A stretch of 64,000 nt of DNA from Proteobacteria bacterium UBA2363 (GCA_002344355.1 DDTN01000017.1:111070-175069); one strand, 5' to 3'. Shown: positions 15,578-24,060, counted from the first letter of the stretch. Translations and numbers: made by a program. Notes: generated by a model not told the origin, from the letters alone.

Positions 15578-18337
15578 GTGGACGCTGAGCGCTGGCGCCG
15601 CCTGCAGGACCTGTTCGAGGGAGCGCTCGCACGCGAGGCGGGCGAACGTGCGGCCTGGCTGGCCGGTCAGGAGGCGGACGAGGCGCTGCGGGGGGAGGTC
15701 CTGGCCCTGCTGGCGGCGGATGCCGCCGACGACCAGGTGCCAGGGGTGCTGCAGCGCGCGGCGGCCGGCAGCGCGGTGGCGCCCGGGGTGGACGGCCTGG
15801 TCGGGCCGTGGCGACTGCGCCGGGAACTGGGTGCCGGCGGCATGGGCACCGTGTTCCTGGCCGAGCGCGCCGACGGCGCCTACCAGCGCACGGTGGCGAT
15901 CAAGTTCCTGAACGGCATCCCCAGCCGCGATGCCGGCGAGCGGATGCGCCGCGAGCGGCAGTTCCTGGCCGATCTCGACCACCCGGGCATTGCCCGCCTG
16001 CTCGATGGCGGCAGCACGGCGGAGGGCCAGCCCTACCTGGTGATGGAATACGTCGAGGGCGCCGATCTGGCCAGCGCGGGCCGCGAACTCGGCCTGGAGG
16101 ACCGCCTGCGCCTGCTGCAGAAGGTCGCGCACGCGGTCCACTACGCCCACCAGCGCCTGGTCGTGCATCGCGACCTCAAGCCGGCGAACATCCTGGTGCG
16201 GGAGGACGGTCGACCGGTGCTGCTGGACTTCGGCATCGCCCGTCTCGCCGATGCCGGCGAGAGCGACAGCCAGTCCCAGACCCGGGCCTGGTACACCCCG
16301 GGCTACGCCAGTCCGGAGCAGCGCCGGGGCGGGCCGGTGGGCACCGCCAGCGACATCTACGCGCTCGGCCAGATCCTTGCCGAGCTGTTGTCCGGGCGCT
16401 TCGTGCCGCCGGCACCGGACGGCACGGTGGTGCCGCCAAGCGCCAGGGGCCTGGATGGACTGGCGCGCCGGCGGCTGCGGGAACTCGATGCCGTCGTGCA
16501 GCACGCCTGCGCCCCGGAAGTGGAGCAGCGCTACCCCTCGGCGGCGGCGTTGGCCGAGGACATCGACCGCTGGTTCCAGCACAAGCCGCTGCGCGCCGCA
16601 CCGGCCCGTCCCTGGTACCGGGCGAGCACCTTCCTCCGTCGCCAGCGCTGGGCGGTCCTGGCCGCGCTGGCAGCCGCACTGGCGCTGTTTGCCTTCACGC
16701 TGCGCCTGTCGCAGGAACGCGATCGGGCGCTGGCGGCCGAGGCGAGGGCGCTCGAGGAATCGGCCACCGCCGAGGAAGTGGTGCAGTTCCTGGTATCGCT
16801 GTTCCGCGCCGCGGCCCCGGACCAGGCCGGCAATCGCCCGATCCAGCCCGCCGAACTGGTCGACCGCGGCCGGGCACAGGTCGAGACACGGCTGGCGGAC
16901 CGGCCGCTGCAGCAGGTCCGGCTGCTGATGGCCCTGGGCGACATCGACATGGAGCTGGGACGCACCGAGCAGGCGATCGCCGGTCTGCGCCAGGCCCTCG
17001 CCCTGCAGCGGCAGCTGGACCAGCGCGACCGGGTCGTGGCCAGCCTGGTGGCGATCGGGGCCCTGGAGAACCAGGCGGAACGGGCGACGCCGGCGCAGGC
17101 CGCGTTCACCGAAGCGCTGCAGTTGCTGGACGACCTGGACGGTCCGACCGCAGCCCGGGTCGATGCCCTGAGCGGACTGGCGCAGGCGCAGCTGCGGCTG
17201 GGGCAGTCCGGCGCGGCCCGTGACTCGGCGCTGGCGGCGGTAGCGGTCGCCGAAGCCGCCCGGGCCGACCGCGAACAACTGCTGGCCATGGCGCTGCAGG
17301 CCCTGGCCGAGGTCGACAGCCGCAGCGGCCGCGCCGCCGACGCGATCGCCGCGGCGACCCGCGCGCTGGCCTTGCTGCGCGATGTCCTGCCCCCCGACCA
17401 TGCCGACCTGGCGACGGCGATCGGGTACCTGGCCAACAGCCACGTCCAGGCCGGCGAGTACGCGCGGGCGGAACGGCTGTTCGCGGAAATGCTGGAGATC
17501 AGGCTGCGCACGCTCGATCGCGGCAGCGCCTGGGTGATCACCGCGCGGCACAACCTGGCACATGCCATCTACAGCCAGGGACGGATCCTGGATGCCTTGC
17601 CGTTGATGGAGGAGAACCTCGCCCTGTTGCGGGAGCGCGGCGAGGATGAGACGCCCTCCTATCTGGTGGCGCTCAACAATGTGGCGTCGCTGCACGAGAG
17701 CACCGGCAACCTCACGGAATCCGTCGCGCTGTTCCGCGAGCTGGTGGCCAAGGCGGAGGCGGGCAGGGCGCAGGGCGATCCGCGGCTGCCCCAGTACCGC
17801 CAGAACCTGGGGCGCAGCCTGATGCTGGCCGGATGGCTGGACGAGGCCTGGCCCTGGCTCGACCGGCCGATCGAAGGCAGCGCGGAGCCGATCGCCACCG
17901 TCACCGAGCGCGGACGCCGGCACCTGCACCGGGCGGAGTGGCTGCGCCGGCGCGGCAGGCTGGCGGAGGTGGCGCCCGAGCTGGCCAGCGCCGAGACCGT
18001 GTTCGCCGAGGTCTTCGAGCCGGGCCACCCGCGCCTGGCCGCGGTCGCCCGAGTGCGCGGCGAGCTTGCGCTGGACAGCGGCGACCCTGCGGCTGCGGTC
18101 GGGCTGTTCGAGGCGGCACTGGGCGATCTTGAAGCAGCCCTGGGCGACGGGGCGCCGGTGGTGATCGAGACCCGGGTGCAGCTGGCGCGCGCCCTGCTGG
18201 CTGCCGGCCGCCGGCCCGAAGCCGGCCGCGTCCTGGCTCCCGCCGCCGCGCAGGCGCCGGGCCTGTTCGTGCCCGACGCGCCGATCCACGACAGCCTCGC
18301 GGGGCTTCAGGCGCAGCTACGGCCCCGACGGGGCTGA
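15578..18337 (+). CDS. Ser/Thr protein kinase with TPR sensor domain
   Basis: A 919-residue protein. A 75-residue N-terminal helical region is followed by a Hanks kinase domain (about 78-340) with GAGGMG, Lys109 in VAIKF, HRDLKPAN with Asp199, DFG at 217-219 and SPEQ. A transmembrane helix (about 353-375) leads to a long TPR array (about 430-860) that should be periplasmic and bind a ligand or protein. The GTG start follows a strong G-rich site (GAGGGGGGG). It directly follows an ECF sigma factor lacking the usual acidic contact patch, so it probably activates that factor by phosphorylation. This is inferred from characterised ECF43-kinase pairs. Confidence 0.93.
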   Translation: MDAERWRRLQDLFEGALAREAGERAAWLAGQEADEALRGEVLALLAADAADDQVPGVLQRAAAGSAVAPGVDGLVGPWRLRRELGAGGMGTVFLAERADGAYQRTVAIKFLNGIPSRDAGERMRRERQFLADLDHPGIARLLDGGSTAEGQPYLVMEYVEGADLASAGRELGLEDRLRLLQKVAHAVHYAHQRLVVHRDLKPANILVREDGRPVLLDFGIARLADAGESDSQSQTRAWYTPGYASPEQRRGGPVGTASDIYALGQILAELLSGRFVPPAPDGTVVPPSARGLDGLARRRLRELDAVVQHACAPEVEQRYPSAAALAEDIDRWFQHKPLRAAPARPWYRASTFLRRQRWAVLAALAAALALFAFTLRLSQERDRALAAEARALEESATAEEVVQFLVSLFRAAAPDQAGNRPIQPAELVDRGRAQVETRLADRPLQQVRLLMALGDIDMELGRTEQAIAGLRQALALQRQLDQRDRVVASLVAIGALENQAERATPAQAAFTEALQLLDDLDGPTAARVDALSGLAQAQLRLGQSGAARDSALAAVAVAEAARADREQLLAMALQALAEVDSRSGRAADAIAAATRALALLRDVLPPDHADLATAIGYLANSHVQAGEYARAERLFAEMLEIRLRTLDRGSAWVITARHNLAHAIYSQGRILDALPLMEENLALLRERGEDETPSYLVALNNVASLHESTGNLTESVALFRELVAKAEAGRAQGDPRLPQYRQNLGRSLMLAGWLDEAWPWLDRPIEGSAEPIATVTERGRRHLHRAEWLRRRGRLAEVAPELASAETVFAEVFEPGHPRLAAVARVRGELALDSGDPAAAVGLFEAALGDLEAALGDGAPVVIETRVQLARALLAAGRRPEAGRVLAPAAAQAPGLFVPDAPIHDSLAGLQAQLRPRRG

Positions 18338-18363
18338 GCCGCGCCGCCCGGCCGGCGCCGGGG

Positions 18364-19140
18364 TCAGCGCGGGCCGTCGCCGGTGCCGGTCCGCTCCCTG
18401 TCGGCGGCGATGCGCGCGAAGATCTCGGCGGACGCCGGTGTCCACACGCTCCAGGCGTGTCCGCCGGGCCGCTCGAGCATCTGTTCCGGGCGCAACAACG
18501 GGGCCAGCACCGGAACCGCCCGGCGCAGGCGGTCGCGGTCGCCCCAGGCCAGCCAGACCCCGTCGCCGCGTCCGCTGCCCGGCCAGGATTTCAGGTGCCG
18601 CCACAGTTCCCGCTGGAAGTTGCCGCGATCGATCGACTCGGGCAACGGACCGGGTTGCCAGCGCTCGACGCCGCCGGCGCGTTCGATCTCGGCCAGCAGC
18701 CGGCGGTTGCCGACGAAGGGCGCGAGCAGGACCAGGCCTTCGACGACGCCCGGATAGGCCTGGTCGTAGAGCAGCACGCCAAGGCCACCCATCGAGGCGC
18801 CGACCAGGTAAAGAGGGCGGTCGCCGCCGGCCAGGGCCGGCAGCACCACCTGCTCGTGCAACCGCTGCGCCAGGCCGCCATCGAGGTAGTAGTCGAGCGT
18901 GGCGCTGGTGAGCACCACCTCGGCTTCCGGCCAGGCCGCCTGGATCGCCTCAGCGACGCCGTTTTCGGAGAGCACCCCGACGTTGTCGCGGCGCCCGGGC
19001 AGGACCACCACCAGGGGCGCCTGCGGGGTTCCGCTCAGCGCAGGCAGCGAACGGGTCGGAATCGGCTGGCGCCGGTCGCCGAGGTTGCCGCAGGCGGACA
19101 GCGCCGCGACAGCGGAGAGGAGCATCAGGGCTCGGAACAC
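18364..19140 (-). CDS. Alpha/beta-hydrolase lipoprotein
   Basis: The 258-residue product has a lipoprotein signal with lipobox LSAC at Cys17. The hydrolase fold is indicated by VVVLPGRRDNVG (oxyanion strand), the nucleophile elbow GASMGG with Ser116, an Asp-bearing AWGDRDRLR strand end, and the late GGHAWSVW with the probable catalytic His. A complete Ser-Asp-His triad can therefore be proposed. The substrate is unknown; a membrane-anchored esterase or lipase is a fair guess. It converges with the TPR kinase gene (26 nt between the stops) and lies 69 nt beyond the end of the DUF6600 gene on the same strand. Confidence 0.85.
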   Translation of the reverse strand: MFRALMLLSAVAALSACGNLGDRRQPIPTRSLPALSGTPQAPLVVVLPGRRDNVGVLSENGVAEAIQAAWPEAEVVLTSATLDYYLDGGLAQRLHEQVVLPALAGGDRPLYLVGASMGGLGVLLYDQAYPGVVEGLVLLAPFVGNRRLLAEIERAGGVERWQPGPLPESIDRGNFQRELWRHLKSWPGSGRGDGVWLAWGDRDRLRRAVPVLAPLLRPEQMLERPGGHAWSVWTPASAEIFARIAADRERTGTGDGPR

Positions 19141-19209
19141 GTTGGCGGCGCCTTGTGCGGAGAGTCCGCAGTTGAGCGCCGCCAGCGTGAAGTCCTGGCG
19201 AAGCCGTGG

Positions 19210-21468
19210 TCAGTCGCGCTCGCGTCCGCCTTGCCGGCTGCTCTCCCGGGCTGCGCGGGCCGCGGCGCGACCGCCGTCGTCCTCGGGGGGCGACTGGCGC
19301 ACCCGGGGGCGGGCCTGCGGCGGCTCCTCGCGAACGGGCGGCGGCGCCGCCGGGGCGTCCTGGCGCTGCGGTGGCCGGGACTCCCGCGCCGGCATCGCCG
19401 GCGGCGCATCCATGCCGCGGGTCGGCCCGCGCGCAGGGACCGCCGGCCGGGACTGGGGCTCGAGGCCGCGCGGGGCCGGCGGCGCGACCTGGGACGGCTG
19501 CGGGCGCGCCTCGCGACGCGGCACCTGCCGCTCCATGCGTTCCGACGGCGGCACCGCCTCCCTGGCGCGGGGAACCGGTGCCTGCACGGGCACCCGTTCC
19601 GGATCGGCGGCGCGATTGCGGGTCGGCAGCGGAATGCCCCGTTCCGCGGGCTGCGGCTGCGCTGCCGGGCGTGCCGGTGCCGGGCCGAGCTCGCCGCGCG
19701 GCGCCCTGATCGCCTCGCGGGCACCACCCCGCTCGCGCTCCAGCGGCGCACGCGGTGCCGGCGTTTCCCGGGCCTCGATCCCGCGGCTGGCGCCGTCCCG
19801 GGCCTCGCGCGCGCGTCCGGCCTCCTGGAGCGGCGGCTGACCGGGCCGGGCGGCCTCGCCCCGCACCGACGGTGCCCGGCCCGGCGGTTCCGCGCCGGCC
19901 CGGTCGACCGGTGCCTGGCGTGCGCCCTCGACCAGGCGGATGCGCTCGCGGGCGCTGCTGGCCGGTGTGCCCATGCGGTCGATCTGCTCGCGGGCCAGCG
20001 GTTCGCCGCCGTTGCGGGTGATCGCCTGCTCGCGTTGCGCGAACGGCACCATGCCACGCGCCGGCTCGGTGCGCGCGATGACCTCGCGGTCGCCGACGCG
20101 CTGCACCGGCGCGTCGCGCCGGGGCGACTGGCCGGTCAGGCTGGCGCGGGTGGGCGCTGCGGGAGCACGACCGAGCAACTCGCCCTGGTCCAGCGCCCCC
20201 GGGCGCAGGCGCGCCATCGACTCGGCGGCGTTGCGGGCGCTGACGAAGGTGTCGCGCGGCACCACCGTCACCGCGTTGGCGGCGTTGCGGAAGGTGTAGT
20301 CCCGGCGCACCGGCCGTCCTTGCACGTAGAAGTCGTTGTAGACGTTGGTGACGTAGGTGTTGTTGATCACCACGGTGTTGTGGACGTTGACGCGGCCGAA
20401 GTAGGGGCGGCTGACCCGGTACCACGGCACGTAGACGTCATGGGGGCCCAGCGGGAACCAGCCGATCGGCGGACCGCCGGTGCTCACCGACACGCTCCAG
20501 TTGGAACCTCCGACGAAGGCGACCAGGGCCGGGGCCCAGACCGGGCGGACGTGGCGCGGGCCCGGCACCCAGCCCCAGCCGTTGCTGACATAGACCCAGC
20601 GGCCGTAATGCGAGGGCGCGAAGCCCCAGGGCGCGGCGTCGATCCAGGTCCAGCCCCAGGGCTCGATCCAGGCCCAGTGGCCGTCCCGGTAGGGCGCCCA
20701 GCCGGCGCGGACGTTGCGCGGGAACCAGACGTGTCCGTAATCGCGATGGCTGCGCCAGGTGCCCCATTCGTCGAGGTCGGCATAGCCGATCATGCCGGGA
20801 GCGACGTACTGGCGCGATGGCGAACGCAGGTACCGGTCGTCGCGCGCCTGCACCCAGCGGTCGAAGCTGTCGGGGTACGGCATCGCCATCCGCTGCACGT
20901 CGCGCAGCAGGGTGTCGTGGAAGCGCGTGCTGGATCCGGCGCGCAGCCGCAGGCTGCGGCCGTCGGCCCCGTAGACCTCGGCGGCGCCTTCGAACACGGT
21001 GACCTGGGTCGAGCGGCCGTCCGGGGCGATGTCGAGGCGATAGCTGCCCGGCGTGGCCGAGACGAAGGCGAGGTTGGCTGTGGCGACCTCGTAGGTCTCG
21101 CCTTCCCCCCACTCGTCGATGCGCAGTCCGACGACGCCCTCGGCCAGCTCGACCTGCAGGAACCGGTCGTCCAGGTTGAGCAGTTCGATGCCGGTGCCGG
21201 CATCCAGGCGCAGCAGGGCGGTTCCCAGCTGCAACTCGGCGCGGCCATCGCGCCCGGTCCAGAGCCGATCGCCCGGAACCAGTGGCCGGTTGATGCCGGC
21301 CTCGTACCAGCTGGATTCGCCAGCCGGCGCGAAGCTGGCCTCGCCCGTCAGCCAGGCGAGGCGTGCCACGCGGTCGGGGGGATCGGCGAGCGCGGGTGCG
21401 GCGGCGACCAGCAGGCTGGCCGCGAGCAACCCGATCAGGGACCGCGGACGGGCGGGAATACGGATCAT
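19210..21468 (-). CDS. DUF6600/FecR-like exported protein with Arg/Pro-rich tail
   Basis: A signal peptide (cleavage near ALADPP, residue 29) is followed by a FecR-like beta domain (about 30-160: GEASFAPAGESSW, GDRLWTGRDGRAELQLG). Next comes a Trp/Tyr-rich DUF6600 region with repeated units (WFPRN, GHWAWIEPWGWTWID, GRWVYVSNGWGWVPG). From about residue 400 on, roughly 350 residues are low complexity and very rich in Arg, Pro, Ala and Glu. The ATG has GGAGGA upstream. Such proteins are common and uncharacterised in Lysobacterales; an envelope location is likely. A 7-bp inverted repeat overlaps the probable minus-10 upstream of the gene. Confidence 0.85.
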   Translation of the reverse strand: MIRIPARPRSLIGLLAASLLVAAAPALADPPDRVARLAWLTGEASFAPAGESSWYEAGINRPLVPGDRLWTGRDGRAELQLGTALLRLDAGTGIELLNLDDRFLQVELAEGVVGLRIDEWGEGETYEVATANLAFVSATPGSYRLDIAPDGRSTQVTVFEGAAEVYGADGRSLRLRAGSSTRFHDTLLRDVQRMAMPYPDSFDRWVQARDDRYLRSPSRQYVAPGMIGYADLDEWGTWRSHRDYGHVWFPRNVRAGWAPYRDGHWAWIEPWGWTWIDAAPWGFAPSHYGRWVYVSNGWGWVPGPRHVRPVWAPALVAFVGGSNWSVSVSTGGPPIGWFPLGPHDVYVPWYRVSRPYFGRVNVHNTVVINNTYVTNVYNDFYVQGRPVRRDYTFRNAANAVTVVPRDTFVSARNAAESMARLRPGALDQGELLGRAPAAPTRASLTGQSPRRDAPVQRVGDREVIARTEPARGMVPFAQREQAITRNGGEPLAREQIDRMGTPASSARERIRLVEGARQAPVDRAGAEPPGRAPSVRGEAARPGQPPLQEAGRAREARDGASRGIEARETPAPRAPLERERGGAREAIRAPRGELGPAPARPAAQPQPAERGIPLPTRNRAADPERVPVQAPVPRAREAVPPSERMERQVPRREARPQPSQVAPPAPRGLEPQSRPAVPARGPTRGMDAPPAMPARESRPPQRQDAPAAPPPVREEPPQARPRVRQSPPEDDGGRAAARAARESSRQGGRERD

Positions 21469-21535
21469 GCTGTCCTCCAGAATCGGGACGGTGGCTGCGT
21501 CCCCACAGGTCCGGACCTTGCCCGGCGCGACCATA

Positions 21536-21553
21536 TAAGCCCAGAGGGGCTTA
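21536..21553. promoter_or_regulatory. 7-bp inverted repeat in the DUF6600 promoter region
   Basis: TAAGCCC and GGGCTTA flank AGAG perfectly. The left arm overlaps a minus-strand TTATAT box that could be the minus-10 of the DUF6600 gene, so the repeat could be an operator or a hairpin at the 5' end of that transcript. Confidence 0.4.
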
Positions 21554-21629
21554 ATCGGGTCTTTCTGGGCGCCCGGGCGCCGGTCGCCGTTGACCGCGGT
21601 TCAGCCTGCCGGCCCCGACACTCGTGCAC

Positions 21630-21660
21630 TTGTCGTGTGCGGATTCCGTTCAGGTATAGT
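21630..21660 (+). promoter_or_regulatory. Cold-shock gene promoter
   Basis: TATAGT at 21655-21660 is one of the best minus-10 hexamers in the window. TTGTCG at 21630 lies 19 bp upstream, slightly longer than ideal. Confidence 0.55.
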
Positions 21661-21666
21661 TGTGCC

Positions 21667-21813
21667 GCTGGGTCTGCGCGGTCGCCGGTGGCGGGCGTCC
21701 GTGACCGGGGGGCAGTCCACCAGGTGCGCGCGCGCCGCAGGCAGTGCAGGGTTCCAGTCGACTGGCCGTCCAGGGGCGGCCGCGCAACGTCCACCTGTTT
21801 CGGAGTGTGTTTC
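21667..21813 (+). promoter_or_regulatory. Long 5' leader of the cold-shock mRNA
   Basis: About 147 nt separate the predicted transcription start from the ATG, with no open frame of note. In the cspA family such leaders refold with temperature and set translation and stability. I cannot fold it here; the length alone suggests this role. Confidence 0.45.
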
Positions 21814-22023
21814 ATGTCGGATCGTCAGATCGGGACCGTCAAGTGGTTCAATGACGCCAAGGGGTTCGGCTTCATCAGTCGTGACAATGGACCGGACGTG
21901 TTCGTGCACTTCCGGGCCATCCAGGGAACGGGCTTCCGCAGCCTGCAGGAAGGCCAGAAGGTCAGCTTCAAGCTCGTGCAGGGACAGAAGGGCCTGCAGG
22001 CAGAGGAGGTGGCGCCAGCCTGA
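21814..22023 (+). CDS. Cold-shock protein (CspA family)
   Basis: A 69-residue single cold-shock domain that binds single-stranded nucleic acid and melts RNA structure. RNP1 (KGFGFI, 16-21) and RNP2 (VFVHF, 29-33) are intact, and the N-terminus has the canonical GTVKWFND. One difference from CspA is FRAIQGTGFRSL in the loop after RNP2. The single gene is transcribed alone, with a good minus-10 and long leader before it and a strong intrinsic terminator after it. Which paralogue it is, and whether cold induces it, cannot be told from the sequence. Confidence 0.97.
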   Translation: MSDRQIGTVKWFNDAKGFGFISRDNGPDVFVHFRAIQGTGFRSLQEGQKVSFKLVQGQKGLQAEEVAPA

Positions 22024-22050
22024 GGCTCAGCGCCAGACCTTGCCGAACCA

Positions 22051-22085
22051 GGAAAGCCCCGGTCCGACCGGGGCTTTCCTTCCGC
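22051..22085 (+). terminator. Intrinsic terminator of the cold-shock gene
   Basis: A perfect 13-bp stem (GGAAAGCCCCGGT with its complement) around a 3-nt loop, followed by CTTCC. The U-tract is short, but the A/T-rich stem base helps. It starts 27 nt after the stop. Confidence 0.75.
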
Positions 22086-22164
22086 CACGGCGGCGGCTGG
22101 TCGCAGCGCTTCCTGATGGCGGCCTCCGCGACGCGGATCGGCCGTCCGCGCGACCTCCGGCGGC

Positions 22165-22998
22165 TCAGCGCCCGCGGCGCAGGGCGCCGTCCCGGCCGCC
22201 CAGCGGCGGCGGCAGGGAGGCCAGCAGGCTGTCGGGATCGATCCCGGGTACCTCGCTGCCCGCGGCCACCGCCACCACCGCGAGCTGTTCGCCGGCGCAG
22301 GCCGACTGGCCCGGCGCACAGGCGGCCAGAGGTCGGGTATGGGCGGCGATCAGGCGGTTGGGATTGTCCGCCAGCGGGAAGGCGGTCACGTAGTACTCGC
22401 CCGCCGGCAGGTCGGGGATGCGATAGCCGGTCTCGCCGGTGCGGGTCTCGACGCAGACCGGGCGGCCCGGATCGATGCGTGGAGCGGCGCAGACGCGCAT
22501 CGCCGGCACCGGCTCGACGCCGCGGAACGACAGGCTGCCGGCGATGCTGCCGGTAGCGCCGTCCGCACCGCGCAACCGGCAATGCAGTTCGCCGACGCCG
22601 TCCTCGCGCTCGCCGACCTCGGCGCCCGCGCGCGGCCCGGGATGCGCGGGCGCGCCGGCCAGGGCCTGGCGCACGCGATCGGGCGCGGCCCGGAAGGCGA
22701 CGGCGAGACGCACCCCGCCATCGGCCTGGTCGATCCGCTCGAACTCCTTGATGTCCAGTCCGAGGGCGCGTCCGCCGCGCCCCGGGCTGCATTGCAGGAC
22801 ATTGCCGGAGAGCGGGCGGTGCAGCCGGCATTGCCAGCCGGCCGCCTCGGCCAACTGGCGGGTGGCCTCGGCCGAGATGACCTCGCCGCCGGCGGCGCAG
22901 GACAGCAGGCGGGAAAGCGCGTCTTCGGCGGCCGCGGCGCCGGCAGCCCAGGCCAGCGCCAGGCTGCCGGCAATGCCGGTGAGGAGGGATGCCTTCAT
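22165..22998 (-). CDS. Exported protein of unknown function
   Basis: I do not recognise a family. The 277-residue product has a signal peptide (Lys after Met, hydrophobic core, AAAAED cleavage near residue 24) and ten cysteines in the mature part, suggesting disulfides in the periplasm. A segment with GETGYRIPDLPAGEYYVTAFPL reads like a carboxypeptidase-regulatory or SD-repeat beta-sandwich strand pair (the common DLPAGxYxVxA pattern). GGGAGA precedes the ATG. It is followed on the same strand by no close gene and preceded 32 nt upstream by the glycine-zipper lipoprotein gene, with which it may be co-transcribed. Confidence 0.75.
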   Translation of the reverse strand: MKASLLTGIAGSLALAWAAGAAAAEDALSRLLSCAAGGEVISAEATRQLAEAAGWQCRLHRPLSGNVLQCSPGRGGRALGLDIKEFERIDQADGGVRLAVAFRAAPDRVRQALAGAPAHPGPRAGAEVGEREDGVGELHCRLRGADGATGSIAGSLSFRGVEPVPAMRVCAAPRIDPGRPVCVETRTGETGYRIPDLPAGEYYVTAFPLADNPNRLIAAHTRPLAACAPGQSACAGEQLAVVAVAAGSEVPGIDPDSLLASLPPPLGGRDGALRRGR

Positions 22999-23030
22999 GG
23001 TCTGTCTCCCGGAGTGGCGGCGGCGACCGG

Positions 23031-23477
23031 TCAGCGCAGCAGGCGCGCGCTGTTGCCGCGGACCTCGACGCGCGACCCCTCGCGGATGCCGCCCAGATCG
23101 CGCTGGCTCACGACGATGCGGCGGCCGTCGTCCATGCGCAGGAACAGGTCGAATCGGGACGCTGCGTTGACTTCGCGCTCGATCTGGTGGCCGGCGACGC
23201 CACCGGCGATCGCCCCCGCAGCGGTCGCGGCGCGACGGCCGCTGCCGCTGCCGACCTGGTTGCCGAGCACGCCGCCGATGATGGCGCCGGCGACCGCACC
23301 GCCGCCGCTGGCCTGGCGGTCGCCGTGGTACTGCTCGATGCGCTCGACGACGCCGCAGGACTGGCAATAGGCGTAGCCGCCGCCTCCGTAGTAGCCGCGC
23401 TGGCCATGATTGGGGCCGGTCGCGCAGGCGCTGACTGCGAGGGCGAGGACGGAAACGGCAAGGGCACGATTGATCAT
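23031..23477 (-). CDS. Glycine-zipper (17-kDa antigen-like) lipoprotein
   Basis: A lipoprotein of 148 residues: lipobox VSAC at Cys18, a Gly/Tyr-rich stretch, then a glycine-zipper pair (GAVAGAIIGGVLGNQVG and GAIAGGVAGHQIE) of the Rickettsia 17-kDa/SlyB class. The C-terminal 40 residues form a small beta domain (RFDLFLRMDDGRRIVVSQ). AAGGAG with good spacing sets the start. Proteins of this type sit in the outer membrane and affect envelope integrity. It lies 32 nt upstream of the unknown exported protein gene on the same strand. Confidence 0.9.
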   Translation of the reverse strand: MINRALAVSVLALAVSACATGPNHGQRGYYGGGGYAYCQSCGVVERIEQYHGDRQASGGGAVAGAIIGGVLGNQVGSGSGRRAATAAGAIAGGVAGHQIEREVNAASRFDLFLRMDDGRRIVVSQRDLGGIREGSRVEVRGNSARLLR

Positions 23478-23664
23478 GTCGGATCTCCTTTTCGAACGTG
23501 GTGCAGGCGGCGCCTGCTTCCGGGTCCGATGGTTGCCCCTGCAACATGAACGCGACTCGAAACCGGCGGCCCCAGCCTGAACCGGCGATGGCCGGCGACC
23601 AGGGATCGTGAAGACGGCGTGATCCGGGCGCGGGGCGGGCGCCGGCCACCCGGCGAGGTCCGCG

Positions 23665-24060
23665 TCAGCGGAAGTCGCGATGGCAGTCCTGGCAGCCCTG
23701 GCCGAGCTCCGCCAGGGCGGTGGCCAGTCCCGTGCACCCCCCGCTGGTGGTCGCCGCGGTCTCGGCCAGCGACCGGAACTGCCCGCTGCGACGCCGGAAC
23801 GCGGCGTGCTCCGGACCGTCCCCGGGAAAGGCGAAATCGATCTCGCGCGCCATCGCCCGCACCTGGTCGAGGCGCGCGGCCACCACGGCGTCATCGCAGT
23901 CGCTGGCGCCGTTGGCGAGGCGCAGCGCGTCCAGGTGGCGGGCCATCACCACCATGGTCGCTTTCGGATGGGCGCCGATGGTGGCCAGGGCCCGGGCCGC
24001 GATCAGGGCCAGGACGAAGCCCACCGCGAGGCCAAGGACGAGGGCGATCAGTGTGCGCAT
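23665..24060 (-). CDS. Membrane-anchored class II cytochrome c-like protein
   Basis: A 131-residue protein with an N-terminal hydrophobic helix (residues 3-25) that is either a signal or an anchor. A single haem-binding motif CQDCH (Cys123, Cys126, His127) lies at the very C-terminus, the position typical of class II cytochromes (c' and c556) with a four-helix bundle. Met residues in the first mature helix (VVMARHL) could be the sixth ligand. No oxidoreductase or cytochrome maturation gene is near, so the redox partner is unknown. The adjacent genes on the same strand are a thiolase upstream and a glycine-zipper lipoprotein downstream. Confidence 0.82.
   Translation of the reverse strand: MRTLIALVLGLAVGFVLALIAARALATIGAHPKATMVVMARHLDALRLANGASDCDDAVVAARLDQVRAMAREIDFAFPGDGPEHAAFRRRSGQFRSLAETAATTSGGCTGLATALAELGQGCQDCHRDFR

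Larger units (their letters stand above)
21469..21813. other. Gap between DUF6600 and cold-shock genes
   Basis: This 345-bp divergent region holds an inverted repeat and probable promoter for the minus-strand gene, the cold-shock promoter, and about 147 nt of cold-shock mRNA leader. No coding frame is credible. Confidence 0.6.

Noticed and set aside
15224..18289. 1021-codon open frame on the minus strand
   Set aside because: Antisense to the ECF and TPR kinase genes; no domain, and composition is typical of a shadow.
18457..22023. 1188-codon open frame on the plus strand ending in the cold-shock gene
   Set aside because: Only the last 69 codons are a real gene; the rest is antisense to the hydrolase and DUF6600 genes.
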